Assembly (NCBI RefSeq): GCF_900108365.1
Contig: NZ_FNWQ01000002.1
Coordinates: forward strand, 1,094,070-1,158,069
DNA length: 64,000 bases
From: Chryseobacterium culicis
Lineage (GTDB): Bacteria; Bacteroidota; Bacteroidia; Flavobacteriales; Weeksellaceae
Direction: 5' to 3'
Positions 53,916 to 62,594 of the stretch are shown piece by piece. The position numbers and the translations under genes were made by a program. Position 1 is the first letter of the stretch, and every line of letters begins with the position of its first letter. The notes under the pieces are model-generated. The model did no database searches. It was not told the DNA's origin and worked only from the letters and a program-made list of their open reading frames with translations.

Positions 53916-55343
53916 TTATACTTTAAGATCAGCTTCCAATCCTATTAAGTCTTTGTTTTGGTCTATAATCGGCTGTACTTCATTTTTGATGAATTCCTCC
54001 GTCTGAATAGGTGCAAAACCAATAAAGTTCTTAGGATCTAAAACTTCTTTCAGTTTTGATTTGTCTAATTTTAAAGAATCATCGTTTAAGATTCTTTCGA
54101 TAAGATCGTTTTCTTTTCCTTCTTCTTTCACTTTCTTGGAAGCTTCCATAGAATGAACTCTGATTACTTCGTGAATTTCCTGACGGTCACCACCAGCTTT
54201 CACTTCTTCCATGATGATATATTCTGTAGCCATGAAAGGAAGCTCTTCCATTATATGTTTGTTGATTCTGTTTGGATAAACAACGATTCCGTTCATAATG
54301 TTATTCCAGATTAATAGAATAGCATCAACAGCTAAAAACGCCTGAGGAATGGTTAATCTTTTGTTTGCAGAGTCATCCAACGTTCTTTCAAACCATTGTG
54401 TGGAAGCTACCATTGCGGAACTTGTTGTAAGAGACATTACATATTTTGCCAATGCTCCGATTCTTTCACTTCTCATCGGGTTACGCTTGTAGGCCATTGC
54501 CGACGAACCAATCTGGTTTTTCTCGAATGGCTCTTCAATTTCCTTAAGGTTTTGAAGTAAACGCAAATCGTTTGTGAATTTGTGTGCAGATTGTGCAATA
54601 TTTCCTAATAAAGCCACAACTTTTGCATCAATTTTTCTATCATAAGTCTGTCCGGAAACTCCGAACACTTTTTCGAAACCGAATCTTTTTGAAAGTTCCT
54701 TATCTAAGTGTTTTACTTTAGAATAATCTCCGTTGAAAAGCTCAAGGAAGCTGGCAGCAGTTCCTGTAGTTCCTTTTACTCCTCTGAAACGAAGGGTTTC
54801 AAGGAAGAAATCCAATTCTTCGATGTCAAGAACCAGACTCTGTAACCAAAGTGTTGCTCTTTTTCCTACGGTTGTCAACTGAGCCGGCTGGAAGTGGGTG
54901 AATCCTAAAGTTGGAAGGTCTTTATACTGAATTGCAAAATCCGAAAGATTTTTCATCACGTTTACCAACTTTTTCTTTAATATTAAAAGTCCGTCACGGA
55001 TTTGAATTAAATCTGTATTGTCTCCTACAAAAGCTGAAGTTGCTCCAAGGTGGATAATCCCTTTTGCCGAAGGCGCCACATCACCATATGCGTGAACGTG
55101 AGCCATTACGTCATGACGGAATTTTTTCTCGTACTCTGCTGCTTTTACATAATCAATATTTTCAGCATTTGCTTTTAATTCTGCAATCTGCTCGTCTGTG
55201 ATATCAAGACCAAGGTCTTTTTCAATCTCAGCAAGAGCTATCCAAAGCTTTCTCCAATTCTGGAATTTGTTATTGTGTGAGAAGTTAAATAACATTTCTT
55301 CACTGGAGTAGCGTTCTTCCAATGGATTTTTGTAGGAATTCAT
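53916..55343 (-). CDS. purB: adenylosuccinate lyase
   Basis: 475 residues of the fumarase/aspartase superfamily: HDVMAHVHAYGDVAPSAKG (His), TLGFTHFQPAQ (catalytic His), and the SS-loop GSSAMAYKRNPMRSE (catalytic Ser). It makes AMP from adenylosuccinate and AICAR from SAICAR. A TATTTTTG on the minus strand (55368-55375) lies about 24 bases upstream of the start, a good promoter. Cytosolic. Confidence 0.96.
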   Translation of the reverse strand: MNSYKNPLEERYSSEEMLFNFSHNNKFQNWRKLWIALAEIEKDLGLDITDEQIAELKANAENIDYVKAAEYEKKFRHDVMAHVHAYGDVAPSAKGIIHLGATSAFVGDNTDLIQIRDGLLILKKKLVNVMKNLSDFAIQYKDLPTLGFTHFQPAQLTTVGKRATLWLQSLVLDIEELDFFLETLRFRGVKGTTGTAASFLELFNGDYSKVKHLDKELSKRFGFEKVFGVSGQTYDRKIDAKVVALLGNIAQSAHKFTNDLRLLQNLKEIEEPFEKNQIGSSAMAYKRNPMRSERIGALAKYVMSLTTSSAMVASTQWFERTLDDSANKRLTIPQAFLAVDAILLIWNNIMNGIVVYPNRINKHIMEELPFMATEYIIMEEVKAGGDRQEIHEVIRVHSMEASKKVKEEGKENDLIERILNDDSLKLDKSKLKEVLDPKNFIGFAPIQTEEFIKNEVQPIIDQNKDLIGLEADLKV

Positions 55344-55451
55344 TCGTTCTTTTACTTTTTAGATGCACAAAAATACGGATTTTCAGTGAGAGATGAAAAT
55401 CCTGTTCTGATGATTTTTCAACTATATTTTGATGATTTTTATAGTTTCATT

Positions 55452-55655
55452 TATACTTTTACCTTGAAGCAAAAGTATACAAAAGTTCAAGACGGGAATC
55501 ATCCGCTAAAAATTTGATTGGAATCCTAAAATTTCCAAACCCGCATGGATCATCCGGTTCTGCTTCGGTTCTGAACAAGTCCCATGCTCAGACAGTGGAA
55601 ATTCTTTAACGGATTCCATGCAAATTTTCTTAACGCTGCTAATTCCTAGGTCAAT
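55452..55655. repeat. 205-base structured intergenic repeat, copy B
   Basis: Second copy of the element at 45010-45214, with the same order of inverted repeats (ACTTTT hairpin, ATCCG/CGGAT, AAATTTCC/GGAAATT, GCATGG/CCATGC). It lies between purB and the GG-leader peptide gene. The remaining 60 bases hold the peptide's terminator. Confidence 0.8.
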
Positions 55656-55675
55656 TGGTGAGAGCACATAAAAAA

Positions 55676-55696
55676 GCTGTCCATTTCTGAGACAGC
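55676..55696 (-). terminator. terminator after the GG-leader peptide gene
   Basis: Stem GCTGTC/GACAGC with a nine-base loop; on the minus strand followed by TTTTTTAT. Confidence 0.78.
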
Positions 55697-55720
55697 CTGT
55701 TTTTACTATTTTTTAATTGG

Positions 55721-55864
55721 TTAATCGATAATAAGTCCGCATGGTGATCCAATAGGGATACATTTTCTTTCCAGTGAGCACCAGAAGTACCCTGCAAGAC
55801 ACATTGGGATCCCTCCCTGAACTTTTTTCAATTCTCTTTTTGAAAGTTTTCTTAGGTTTTTCAT
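55721..55864 (-). CDS. double-glycine-leader bacteriocin-like peptide
   Basis: A 47-residue frame too short to be picked up routinely. The leader is MKNLRKLSKRELKKVQGG, of the type LSxxELxxVxGG, which is cleaved after the double glycine by an ABC transporter with a C39 peptidase domain. The 29-residue mature part has four cysteines (PMCLAGYFWCS, RKCIPIG, SPCGL), so it could form two disulfides. Such 'bacteriocin-like' peptides are frequent in Chryseobacterium. No transporter or modification enzyme is in the window. It has its own terminator and an A-rich upstream sequence. Confidence 0.8.
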   Translation of the reverse strand: MKNLRKLSKRELKKVQGGIPMCLAGYFWCSLERKCIPIGSPCGLIID

Positions 55865-56064
55865 AGTTCTATTTTTTTGATTTTTCTCCTACTCTGTATG
55901 CTTTTCGGATTACGCTTTAATTTGGTAGTACTAATATACAGATTTTTGGAATACAAAAAAAAACATAACCCGTTCATTTTATACAATTTACAAAGACAAT
56001 TGTTTATTAACTTTTGATGATCATTATATATATCAATAGAGCTTCTTAAGACAAAATAAATCAA

Positions 56065-56086
56065 AACCTCCGCTGTTGCGGAGGTT
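56065..56086 (-). terminator. hairpin after cassette E immunity gene
   Basis: Stem AACCTCCGC/GCGGAGGTT with a TGTT loop; it terminates the minus-strand array, with TTTTGATTTATTTT following. The rest of 55865-56128 holds the peptide's upstream region and no other gene. Confidence 0.75.
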
Positions 56087-56102
56087 TCGTTATTTGTGGA
56101 CA

Positions 56103-56128
56103 CGAGCGAGACGCTCGCGCAAGCGGGG
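56103..56128. repeat. cassette-end palindrome R1 (GAGCG type)
   Basis: CGAGCGAGACGCTCG palindrome followed by CGCAAGCGGGG. The same tail with different palindromes ends the other cassettes at 57901, 59109, 61081 and 62595. Confidence 0.75.
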
Positions 56129-56632
56129 TTAAATGATAGAAGGTAATATTAATTTTAAAGAATTAATATAATCATCGTCAAAATAAATTGCCCGTATTTC
56201 TTTATATAGGAATGTCTCTAACTCTAACCAAGTAGCATTGGGGCTAAATAGATGAATTTTAACTGAATGTTCTCTGATAATATTAATTTTACCTATGTAA
56301 GCTTTATGATGATCTTTTAGTTCTATTTTAATAATTTCTATTTTAGATCGTAAATCTAATAATAGATTCACATTATTATTAATGTCTAACTTCACATTTT
56401 TTTCAGAAATTATTCCTTTTAACTTTAGTATATTCTCTGTGAATATGTCATCATCTGTCATTTCAATATTTGCTATATATCTTCGATTTATTAAAACAAA
56501 ACCATCTACTATATAGTCAACAGGAATATATTTTAAATAGCACCAATCATCAGATAAATTAATTAATACACCTTGAAAATATGTTTTATTTCTTAAAGTA
56601 ATTGAAACAACTCTATTTATAAACTCTCTCAT
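56129..56632 (-). CDS. putative immunity protein of RHS cassette E
   Basis: 167 residues, no signal or membrane segment. The N-terminal half (VVSITLRNKTYFQGVLINLSDDWCYLKY) looks like a short beta-rich, Sm-like barrel. Its start is 14 bases after the end of the basic RHS tail of cassette E, on the same strand, the usual place of an immunity gene. Function is inferred from position; no immunity family is recognised. Confidence 0.65.
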   Translation of the reverse strand: MREFINRVVSITLRNKTYFQGVLINLSDDWCYLKYIPVDYIVDGFVLINRRYIANIEMTDDDIFTENILKLKGIISEKNVKLDINNNVNLLLDLRSKIEIIKIELKDHHKAYIGKINIIREHSVKIHLFSPNATWLELETFLYKEIRAIYFDDDYINSLKLILPSII

Positions 56633-56646
56633 ATTAATGATTATAA

Positions 56647-57808
56647 TTATTTTCTTTTTTTCGAATCCTGTGTTCTATATCTCCGAGAATCCGCTTTTTC
56701 ACCTCCTTTATCTTTTGAATTTCGAGACCTCCCTTTTTCATGCACATTCTTTGATGAACCTCTTGCATTACTTGTATGCTCTGCACCACCTCCATATTCC
56801 GAATCAGAAGAAGACTTATTTTTTTTTGCCTGCATTCTTTCCGTTTTTCTAGGTTTTTTATTTCCATCTTCATTCTGTTCTTTTGGAACATCCTATCCGT
56901 TAACATCTTTATCAGATTCAGCATCAGAGTTCAGTGTCTGAGGAGAATGCATCATGGGATCAATCTGTATTCCTTGAAGAGTTGGAAGAGGTCTGCTAAA
57001 AAGATCATCAATAACAATCTTTGTAGCAACTGCTAAGAAGAGGAACAATCCTATACCTTCTGAAGCAGTATATGTTGCTGCTGCTAATACAGGTTTATAT
57101 TGTGAACCACTAACCGCAATATCATCAAGATCTGTAAATTTTAATCCGTTATCTAAAAGTTGTACAGTAGCTCCATCTATCCTGTAACTTCCTGTTTTTC
57201 CTACATATGTCCAACCATCAGGTGTATTTCCTGGACCTGTAACATTTGGATCCCATTTATAGCCACCATTCCCATCTTTAATCCAGTCTAGCATCTCTCC
57301 ACTTTCTCCTGTTGGGTCTGTAAACATTATTGGATTATTCCAAACATAACTATAAGCTTCATGAGTATATTGACTTCTTGGATCTACTGTTCCAAAACGC
57401 CCTGTATCCGGCATATAGAATCTAGCTCCATAATCATACATTCCTGTTTCCTGAAGCTCCTTACCATTGTACTTGTAGTTATATGCCGGATTTCCCGACA
57501 AAACATTATATCCTTCATGCTTCAATCCAAAAGGATAATAATTACTCTCTTCAATAATCTCTGTTCCTGCTCCACTTTTAGCATAGCTTAGCCTAACATT
57601 TCCAAGATGATCGGTGTAATTGTACACTTATTCCCTTCTGAGGTTGGGAAGAATTTCAATGTAGAGTTTTCATATTGGAAACCATCCAGATAATCTGTAG
57701 TTTTTGTGTCAAAGACCTTTTTCATTTTTACTCCATCCTGCTCTGTAAATATTATCGGTTACTTTGGAGTTTTGGGTAATTTTTCCTAGTAAATTTAGAT
57801 AATTATAT
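56647..57808 (-). pseudogene. orphan RHS cassette E: core plus tip, with in-frame stop
   Basis: Reading from high to low coordinates it begins with decayed RHS core (57808-57628, with a deletion of about 22 bases before the YNYTDHLG segment), then an intact core (YNYTDHLGNVRLSYAKSG, NGKELQETGMYDYGARFY) and tip. A TAG stop interrupts at 56893-56895 (after DKDVNG), but the same frame continues to 56647 with a basic tail (GGAEHTSNARGSSKN, then GGEKADSRRYRTQDSKKRK). So one base change separates the tip from its C-terminal part. No start codon with a ribosome site is evident at the truncated 5' end. Confidence 0.75.
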
Positions 57809-57900
57809 TAGATATAAAATAATTAATAGAACCTTATTTATAAACAACCCTTGACATATTTGCAAGGGTTTTTATTTATTGGTAGGTTTATTTATAAGCT

Positions 57901-57928
57901 CAAAGTCTAGAGACTTTGCGCAGCGGGG
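57901..57928. repeat. cassette-end palindrome R2 (AAAGTC type)
   Basis: CAAAGTCTAGAGACTTTG followed by CGCAGCGGGG; the palindrome differs from R1 but the tail is the same. A hairpin AACCCTTG/CAAGGGTT (57846-57870) follows at the start of cassette E. Confidence 0.75.
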
Positions 57929-57938
57929 GAATATTTGG

Positions 57939-58400
57939 TTATATTATTTTACTAGTATCCAAATCGCTTATCAAATGTATAGTGTCTTCAATTTTGATTT
58001 GTATCAAAAGATCTAAAATATCCGAAGGTAAATCACTTATTTCTAAGGGTTTTATCGGAGTAGCAACCAAATGATACTGATTATCTATGAAATCATTTAA
58101 GTAAGTCTTATCAAAAGAATAGAGACCTCTTTGAGTAAAATAAATAAAGTCTCTTAAATATCTTTCATCAACGCCACTTCCAAATATCTTAGTTAATAAA
58201 TCTTCTAATGAAGGATTAACTATAGCATCAGATGTTTTGGATAACCCTCTAAAATATGATACTAATTTTTCATTGTTTACTGATGAATTGGCAACCGTTT
58301 CAGGCAGTTTCCCTCCACCAGATGCAACAAAACCAATATATTTACCATCTGTAAAAAACCAATCGATGTCTAATGCTTGTTGCTCTATTTCTGTACACAT
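57939..58400 (-). CDS. putative immunity protein of RHS cassette D
   Basis: 153 residues, acidic, cytosolic. Seen: DIDWFFTDGKYIGFVASGGGKLPETVANSS, then a helical rest. It starts 12 bases after the end of the deaminase-like tip at 58413. By position it would neutralise that deaminase; a GGG-containing beta-rich start is shared with several unnamed RHS-associated proteins I have seen, but I cannot name the family. Confidence 0.68.
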   Translation of the reverse strand: MCTEIEQQALDIDWFFTDGKYIGFVASGGGKLPETVANSSVNNEKLVSYFRGLSKTSDAIVNPSLEDLLTKIFGSGVDERYLRDFIYFTQRGLYSFDKTYLNDFIDNQYHLVATPIKPLEISDLPSDILDLLIQIKIEDTIHLISDLDTSKII

Positions 58401-58412
58401 AAAAAAAAATAT

Positions 58413-59017
58413 TTATTTTCCAAAAGTTGCTTTGCAATTACCACACATTTGAACAACTTTTCCTGTTCTAGGTCGTATTGCATTTGTAAAATTAATTTGC
58501 GATGAAAAGGCCTGTGGATTTTTTAGTAGCAATTCATTCCCAACATGAAATTCTGCACAACATGCTACTGATGTTTTATTGATATTTCTTGTTCCAGCCC
58601 CACCTAGCATTTCCACTACATCTTGTAATTTTGGTGCAATTTCAGTCGGAGCGTCGGCACTAATTCCAATCACTGTTTGTCCATTTAGTTCTGCTCCCAC
58701 CACTGCCGATGGTGCACTTCCAGAAGCATAAATATCAGATGCTGTCTTTTCAACTCGTGAGCTCAATCTCCTGATCCTATTATCAGTTCGAGTCTTATAT
58801 TTCCAAGATGATCCGTATAGTTGTACACATATTTTCCAGTCTCAACATTAAAATATCCTTCTGCAGTTGTGAAGAATTTCAATATAGAGTTTTCATACTG
58901 GAAACCATCCAGATAATCGGTTGTTTCTGTACCGAAAATCTTTTTTACTTTTACTCCATCTGCTCTGTAAATATAATACTTTGGAGTTTTGGGTAATTTT
59001 TCCTGGTAAATTTAGAT
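58413..59017 (-). pseudogene. orphan RHS cassette D with deaminase-like tip
   Basis: From 59017 down, RHS core is readable (QYNYLNLPGKITQNSK; then KVKKIFGTETTDYLDGFQYE; YNYTDHLGNIRL) but with a five-base loss near SKV that shifts the frame, and an internal deletion from LGNIRL to the tip, joined out of frame. The tip (open from about 58790, 58413-58766 in the longest frame) shows TSVACCAEFHVGNELL and PRTGKVVQMCGNCKATF: a CAE and CxxC pair expected for a zinc deaminase (YwqJ-like). No ATG start: it is a decayed cassette whose tip frame is intact. Confidence 0.75.
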
Positions 59018-59108
59018 AATTATACTGGATAGAAAATAATTAATAGAACCTTCTTTATAAACAACCCCTGCAAATATGCAAGAGTTGTGGTTTATTCTAT
59101 TTATTGGC

Positions 59109-59136
59109 TCGAGCGAGACGCTCACACCAGCGGGGG
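59109..59136. repeat. cassette-end palindrome R3 (GAGCG type)
   Basis: TCGAGCGAGACGCTCA followed by CACCAGCGGGG. It lies between the immunity gene of cassette C and cassette D. Confidence 0.72.
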
Positions 59137-59156
59137 CTATTGTCAAACTCATATTT

Positions 59157-59642
59157 TTATTTAAACAATATCATTAAATTTTCAGGCAATTTTTTGTTAT
59201 TTACAAAATCATTTAATGTATCTATGTCTAAATTTATTGGAAATGAAAGTTCTTTTAAAGGTGTCCATATTTGTTCATCAATTTTGTAATTCTTAACTAA
59301 TTGTATAAATCTTTTATTGGCTTGTACTTCAATATCAAATACATTTTGGTTTCCAAGCATATCATATCCCCCTAGATAACTAGACTCTAAAGGATTATAT
59401 TTATTTTTTAAATTATCAAGAATAATATTATCATTAATTTTAAGAAAAGAAAAATCTATGGCAACGAAATAACAATAATCTATGAATTTAAGATTATTAC
59501 TTTCGTTTAATTCATGATTCGAAATCCCCAAATTTATATAGGGAATCAATAAATTTTCACCATTTAATAAAACTTTACCAAAATATGCATCTGAAGTGTG
59601 AATCTCATCTATATTTTCATTGTGTATTAAATTTTCAAACAT
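59157..59642 (-). CDS. putative immunity protein of RHS cassette C
   Basis: 161 residues, no signal or membrane segment. Features: IHTSDAYFGKVLLNGENLLIPYINLGISNHELN and FIDYCYFVAIDFSFL, an alternating pattern typical of beta-rich small immunity proteins. It starts directly (2 bases) after the stop of the last tip fragment of cassette C. The function is inferred from position only. Confidence 0.68.
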   Translation of the reverse strand: MFENLIHNENIDEIHTSDAYFGKVLLNGENLLIPYINLGISNHELNESNNLKFIDYCYFVAIDFSFLKINDNIILDNLKNKYNPLESSYLGGYDMLGNQNVFDIEVQANKRFIQLVKNYKIDEQIWTPLKELSFPINLDIDTLNDFVNNKKLPENLMILFK

Positions 59643-59644
59643 AT

Positions 59645-61001
59645 TTATCTTATTTTTTTAAGAATGATTTGATTAATCTTACCATTAATAGGTGTTCCAT
59701 TTGATCTTAAATATCCATTATTAACAACATCTTCCGTTTTACTTAAAACTTTATATGCACTTAAGCCATCCGCTTTTCCATTCCAAATAGAATTAAAAAA
59801 TTTATTTGACATCGTACCTCTAACTGTAATTCGACCACCATTTGCTAAAGATGAATGAACATCATTTAAGAATGCAGCTTGTGGATTATTCGCTACAATA
59901 TTATCTACCGAACCTTTAGAGAAATATTTTCCAAAATTTCTTACATAATCTTTAATTCCTTTTTCAGCAGCTGTATCAAAATTTATATAATTCTTTAATT
60001 TAGAATACTTTCCCCCATTAAATCTACATTTATTTCAAATGCACCTACGTGACCTGTACCCATTCCAGAACCTATCAGTCCATGTTCAGCACCCCATCTA
60101 ATACCTCCTCCTACATTACTGCGCATATAACCTGTCATTTGGCCTCTGAGATCATCCATTCTTGCCTGTCCTTCTGCGTCCAAACAAAAGCATTTCTTGT
60201 ATGGGTATCAAACCAACCAGATAAGGGACCTCTAATATTTTCCTGAACCCAATTGGCAGTTCTCATTCTGAATCTGCTCAACTTGTTACCTGGTGGGTTA
60301 TCATCATCACCATTCATGAACTGATCAAAGTTAAGCTGTGTAAAATAATTACCTGAAGTTTCAGAACTTGTAGACATTGTTGCTACATATGCACTATAGG
60401 CAAATCCTGCATCGCCACCTGTTGCCATCATTCCTCCGTTTACACTTACAACATCATTCCCATCCGGATCAATAACCATAACAGGATTGTTTACAGCATA
60501 ATTATAAGGGCTGTGTCTTCTGTATTTCTCAGACATGGCATCCATTACATCCCATCTTCCAAGATCCGGCATATACATCCTTGCTCCGTAATCATACATG
60601 CCATTCTCCTGGAGTTCCTTACCGTTATATTTATAGTTATAGGCTAGATTTCCTAACAAAGTATTATATACTTCATGTTTCAATCCAAAAGGATAATAAT
60701 TACTTTCTTCAATGATCTCTGCTCCTGCTCCATTTTTAGTGTAGCTTAATCTGACATTTCCTAAATGATCAGTATAGTTATACACATACTTTCCGGTTTC
60801 AACATTAAAATATCCTTCTGCTGTTGGGAAGAACTTTAATACCGAATCTGTATACTGGAAACCATCCAGATAATCTGTAGTTTTTGTTTCAAAGACCTTT
60901 TTTACTTTTACACCGTCTGTTCTGTAAATATAATCAGTTACTTTAGCATTTTGGGTAACTTTTTTAGGTAAATTTAGATAAGTATATTGGATAGAAAATA
61001 A
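59645..61001 (-). pseudogene. orphan RHS cassette C with frameshifted tip
   Basis: Open from 61001 (after an upstream stop) with intact RHS core: YLNLPKKVTQNAKVTDYIY, YNYTDHLGNVRLSYTKNG, NGKELQENGMYDYGARMYMPDLGRWDV. The tip then passes through three frames: to 60135, then 60183-59995, then to 59645. Each shift is explained by one missing G: in a GG at 60180-60181 (GGGAC expected) and in a G run at 60012-60016 (six G expected, five seen). The restored tip ends with a segment VANNPQAAFLNDVHSSLANGG, resembling a Rossmann methyltransferase core. No start codon. Confidence 0.75.
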
Positions 61002-61080
61002 TTAATAGAACCTTCTTTGTAAACAACCCTTGCCATATTTGCAAGGGTTGTTATTTATTGGTAAGTTTATTTTATAAGCT

Positions 61081-61108
61081 CAAAGTCTGGAGACTTTGCA
61101 CAGCGGGG
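61081..61108. repeat. cassette-end palindrome R4 (AAAGTC type)
   Basis: CAAAGTCTGGAGACTTTG then CACAGCGGGG, followed toward lower coordinates by a hairpin AACCCTTG/CAAGGGTT (61025-61050 area). Confidence 0.75.
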
Positions 61109-61109
61109 A

Positions 61110-61307
61110 TTATCTTCTTAATCTTTTCTTTTTAATATAACCCAAATAAAGATATAGGACTATAGAAATTAGAATTACAATTACTATTGCAAGATATGTT
61201 TGAAAAGGAATTTTGTGACTGCTTGCTAATGCCATTAATAAAAAAAAGACAAAAATTAAAAAAGAAATAATACAAATGGCTCGCAATATGTTTAGTATAA
61301 TTTTCAT
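61110..61307 (-). CDS. small two-TM protein, putative immunity of cassette B
   Basis: 65 residues with two hydrophobic segments (about 8-28 and 38-57) and a basic C-terminus (YIKKKRLRR). It begins immediately after the end of the cassette B tip at 61308 (adjacent, no gap). Membrane-located immunity proteins fit toxins that act on membranes or lipids, which agrees with a phospholipase-like tip (inference). Confidence 0.6.
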   Translation of the reverse strand: MKIILNILRAICIISFLIFVFFLLMALASSHKIPFQTYLAIVIVILISIVLYLYLGYIKKKRLRR

Positions 61308-62498
61308 TTATTGATATTTTACTGTTCCTTGAAACCCACTTTTTAATAAAGCTTGAACGAACTGCTTAAACTGGTCTTTAGATATACCACGAAAATCTAG
61401 AGTTTCTCCTTTTTTAAAATCTACTTTTTTTCCTCTAATAACGTCTACAACTATAAGAGCAGATTTAGTAAGAAGTCCTGCCTCTTGTACTGAGCCATAC
61501 ATATCATTAGCTATTTCTTTGGCTGATGAAATATTAATTCCTAAATGATCGTGTGTCTTTACTCCTTTATGCGCTATTGCATCTTGTAGAGCATGTAGAC
61601 CTTGTCCTAAATTTCCAATTTTTGAATCATCAGATGAATTTGCATAGGTAAATATATTATCCCATCCAAAACTCAATCCTCTTGACATTGCTTGATATTC
61701 AGTCATACCATCCTCAGCCTCTTGGTCACTCATCATGGAATGCCATTTACTATTAGATTCGTCTTGAGATTTACTTGTTATATCATAATTTATTCCCATA
61801 CCCGATCTATAAGCAGTAGGATTTCCATTTTTAAAATGAAGAGCCCCGTCCCAAAATTGCACATTTTTAGTAGGATGATCCGCATATGTACTTGAGTAAT
61901 GAGCAACTAAATCGGCTCTACTTTTCGAATATCCTAATCTCAACATTTGTTTATATGTTATATCATAATGAACAGATACTGCATAATCTCCGTTTTTCTC
62001 AATAAATAAAATTGGATTGTTTGAAGCATAGCTATAGACCGAACCAAGTGGAAACTTTTCACTAAATCTATCTAATAATCCAAATTTTCCTAAATCCGGC
62101 ATATAAAATCTCGCTCCATAATCATACATACCACTTTCCTGAAGCTCCTTACAATTATACTTGTATTTATATGCAGAATTCCCTAATAAAATATTATATC
62201 CCTCATGCTTCAATCCAAAAGGATAGTAATTACTTTCTTCAATGATCTCTGTTCCCGCTCCACTTTTAGCATAACTTAACCTAACATTTCCAAGATGGTC
62301 CGTATAATTGTACACATACTTACCGGTTTCAACATTAAAATATCCTTCTGAAGTTGGGAAGAATTTCAATGTAGAGTTTTCATACTGAAAACCATCCAGA
62401 TAATCTGTAGTTTTTGTGTCAAAGATCTTTTTTACTTTTACTCCATCTGCTCTGTAAATATAATCCGTTACTTTGGAGTTTCGGGTAAATTTAGATAA
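61308..62498 (-). pseudogene. orphan RHS cassette B with Zn-phospholipase/HET-C-like tip
   Basis: Open from 62498 after a stop at 62499-62501, without an ATG start; the longest listed frame begins with a TTG at 62369. The core is intact from VTDYIYRADGVKVKK to YNYTDHLGNVRLSYAKSG and NCKELQESGMYDYGARFYMPDLGKF (NCKE instead of NGKE). The tip of about 220 residues contains GNLGQGLHALQDAIAHKGVK, then HDHLG: the HALQDxxAH pattern is like zinc-dependent phospholipase C and HET-C proteins. The frame itself is uninterrupted, so the toxin part would be functional if joined to a full RHS. Confidence 0.75.
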
Positions 62499-62594
62499 TT
62501 ATATTGGATAAAATAATTAATAGAACCTTCTTTATAAACAACCCTTGTCCTATTTGCAAGGGTTGCTATTTATTGGTAAGTTTATTTATAAACT

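Noticed and set aside
55861..56103. 80-codon minus frame next to the GG-leader peptide
   Set aside because: Covers the upstream region of the peptide gene and lacks protein-like composition.
56634..56924. 96-codon minus frame over the tail of cassette E
   Set aside because: Another frame (56647 onward) is continuous with the RHS tip and has better composition.
57846..62567. Possible integron attC sites at cassette boundaries
   Set aside because: The palindromes lack the GTTRRRY/RYYYAAC core, no integrase is present, and the repeated block includes RHS core rather than single genes.
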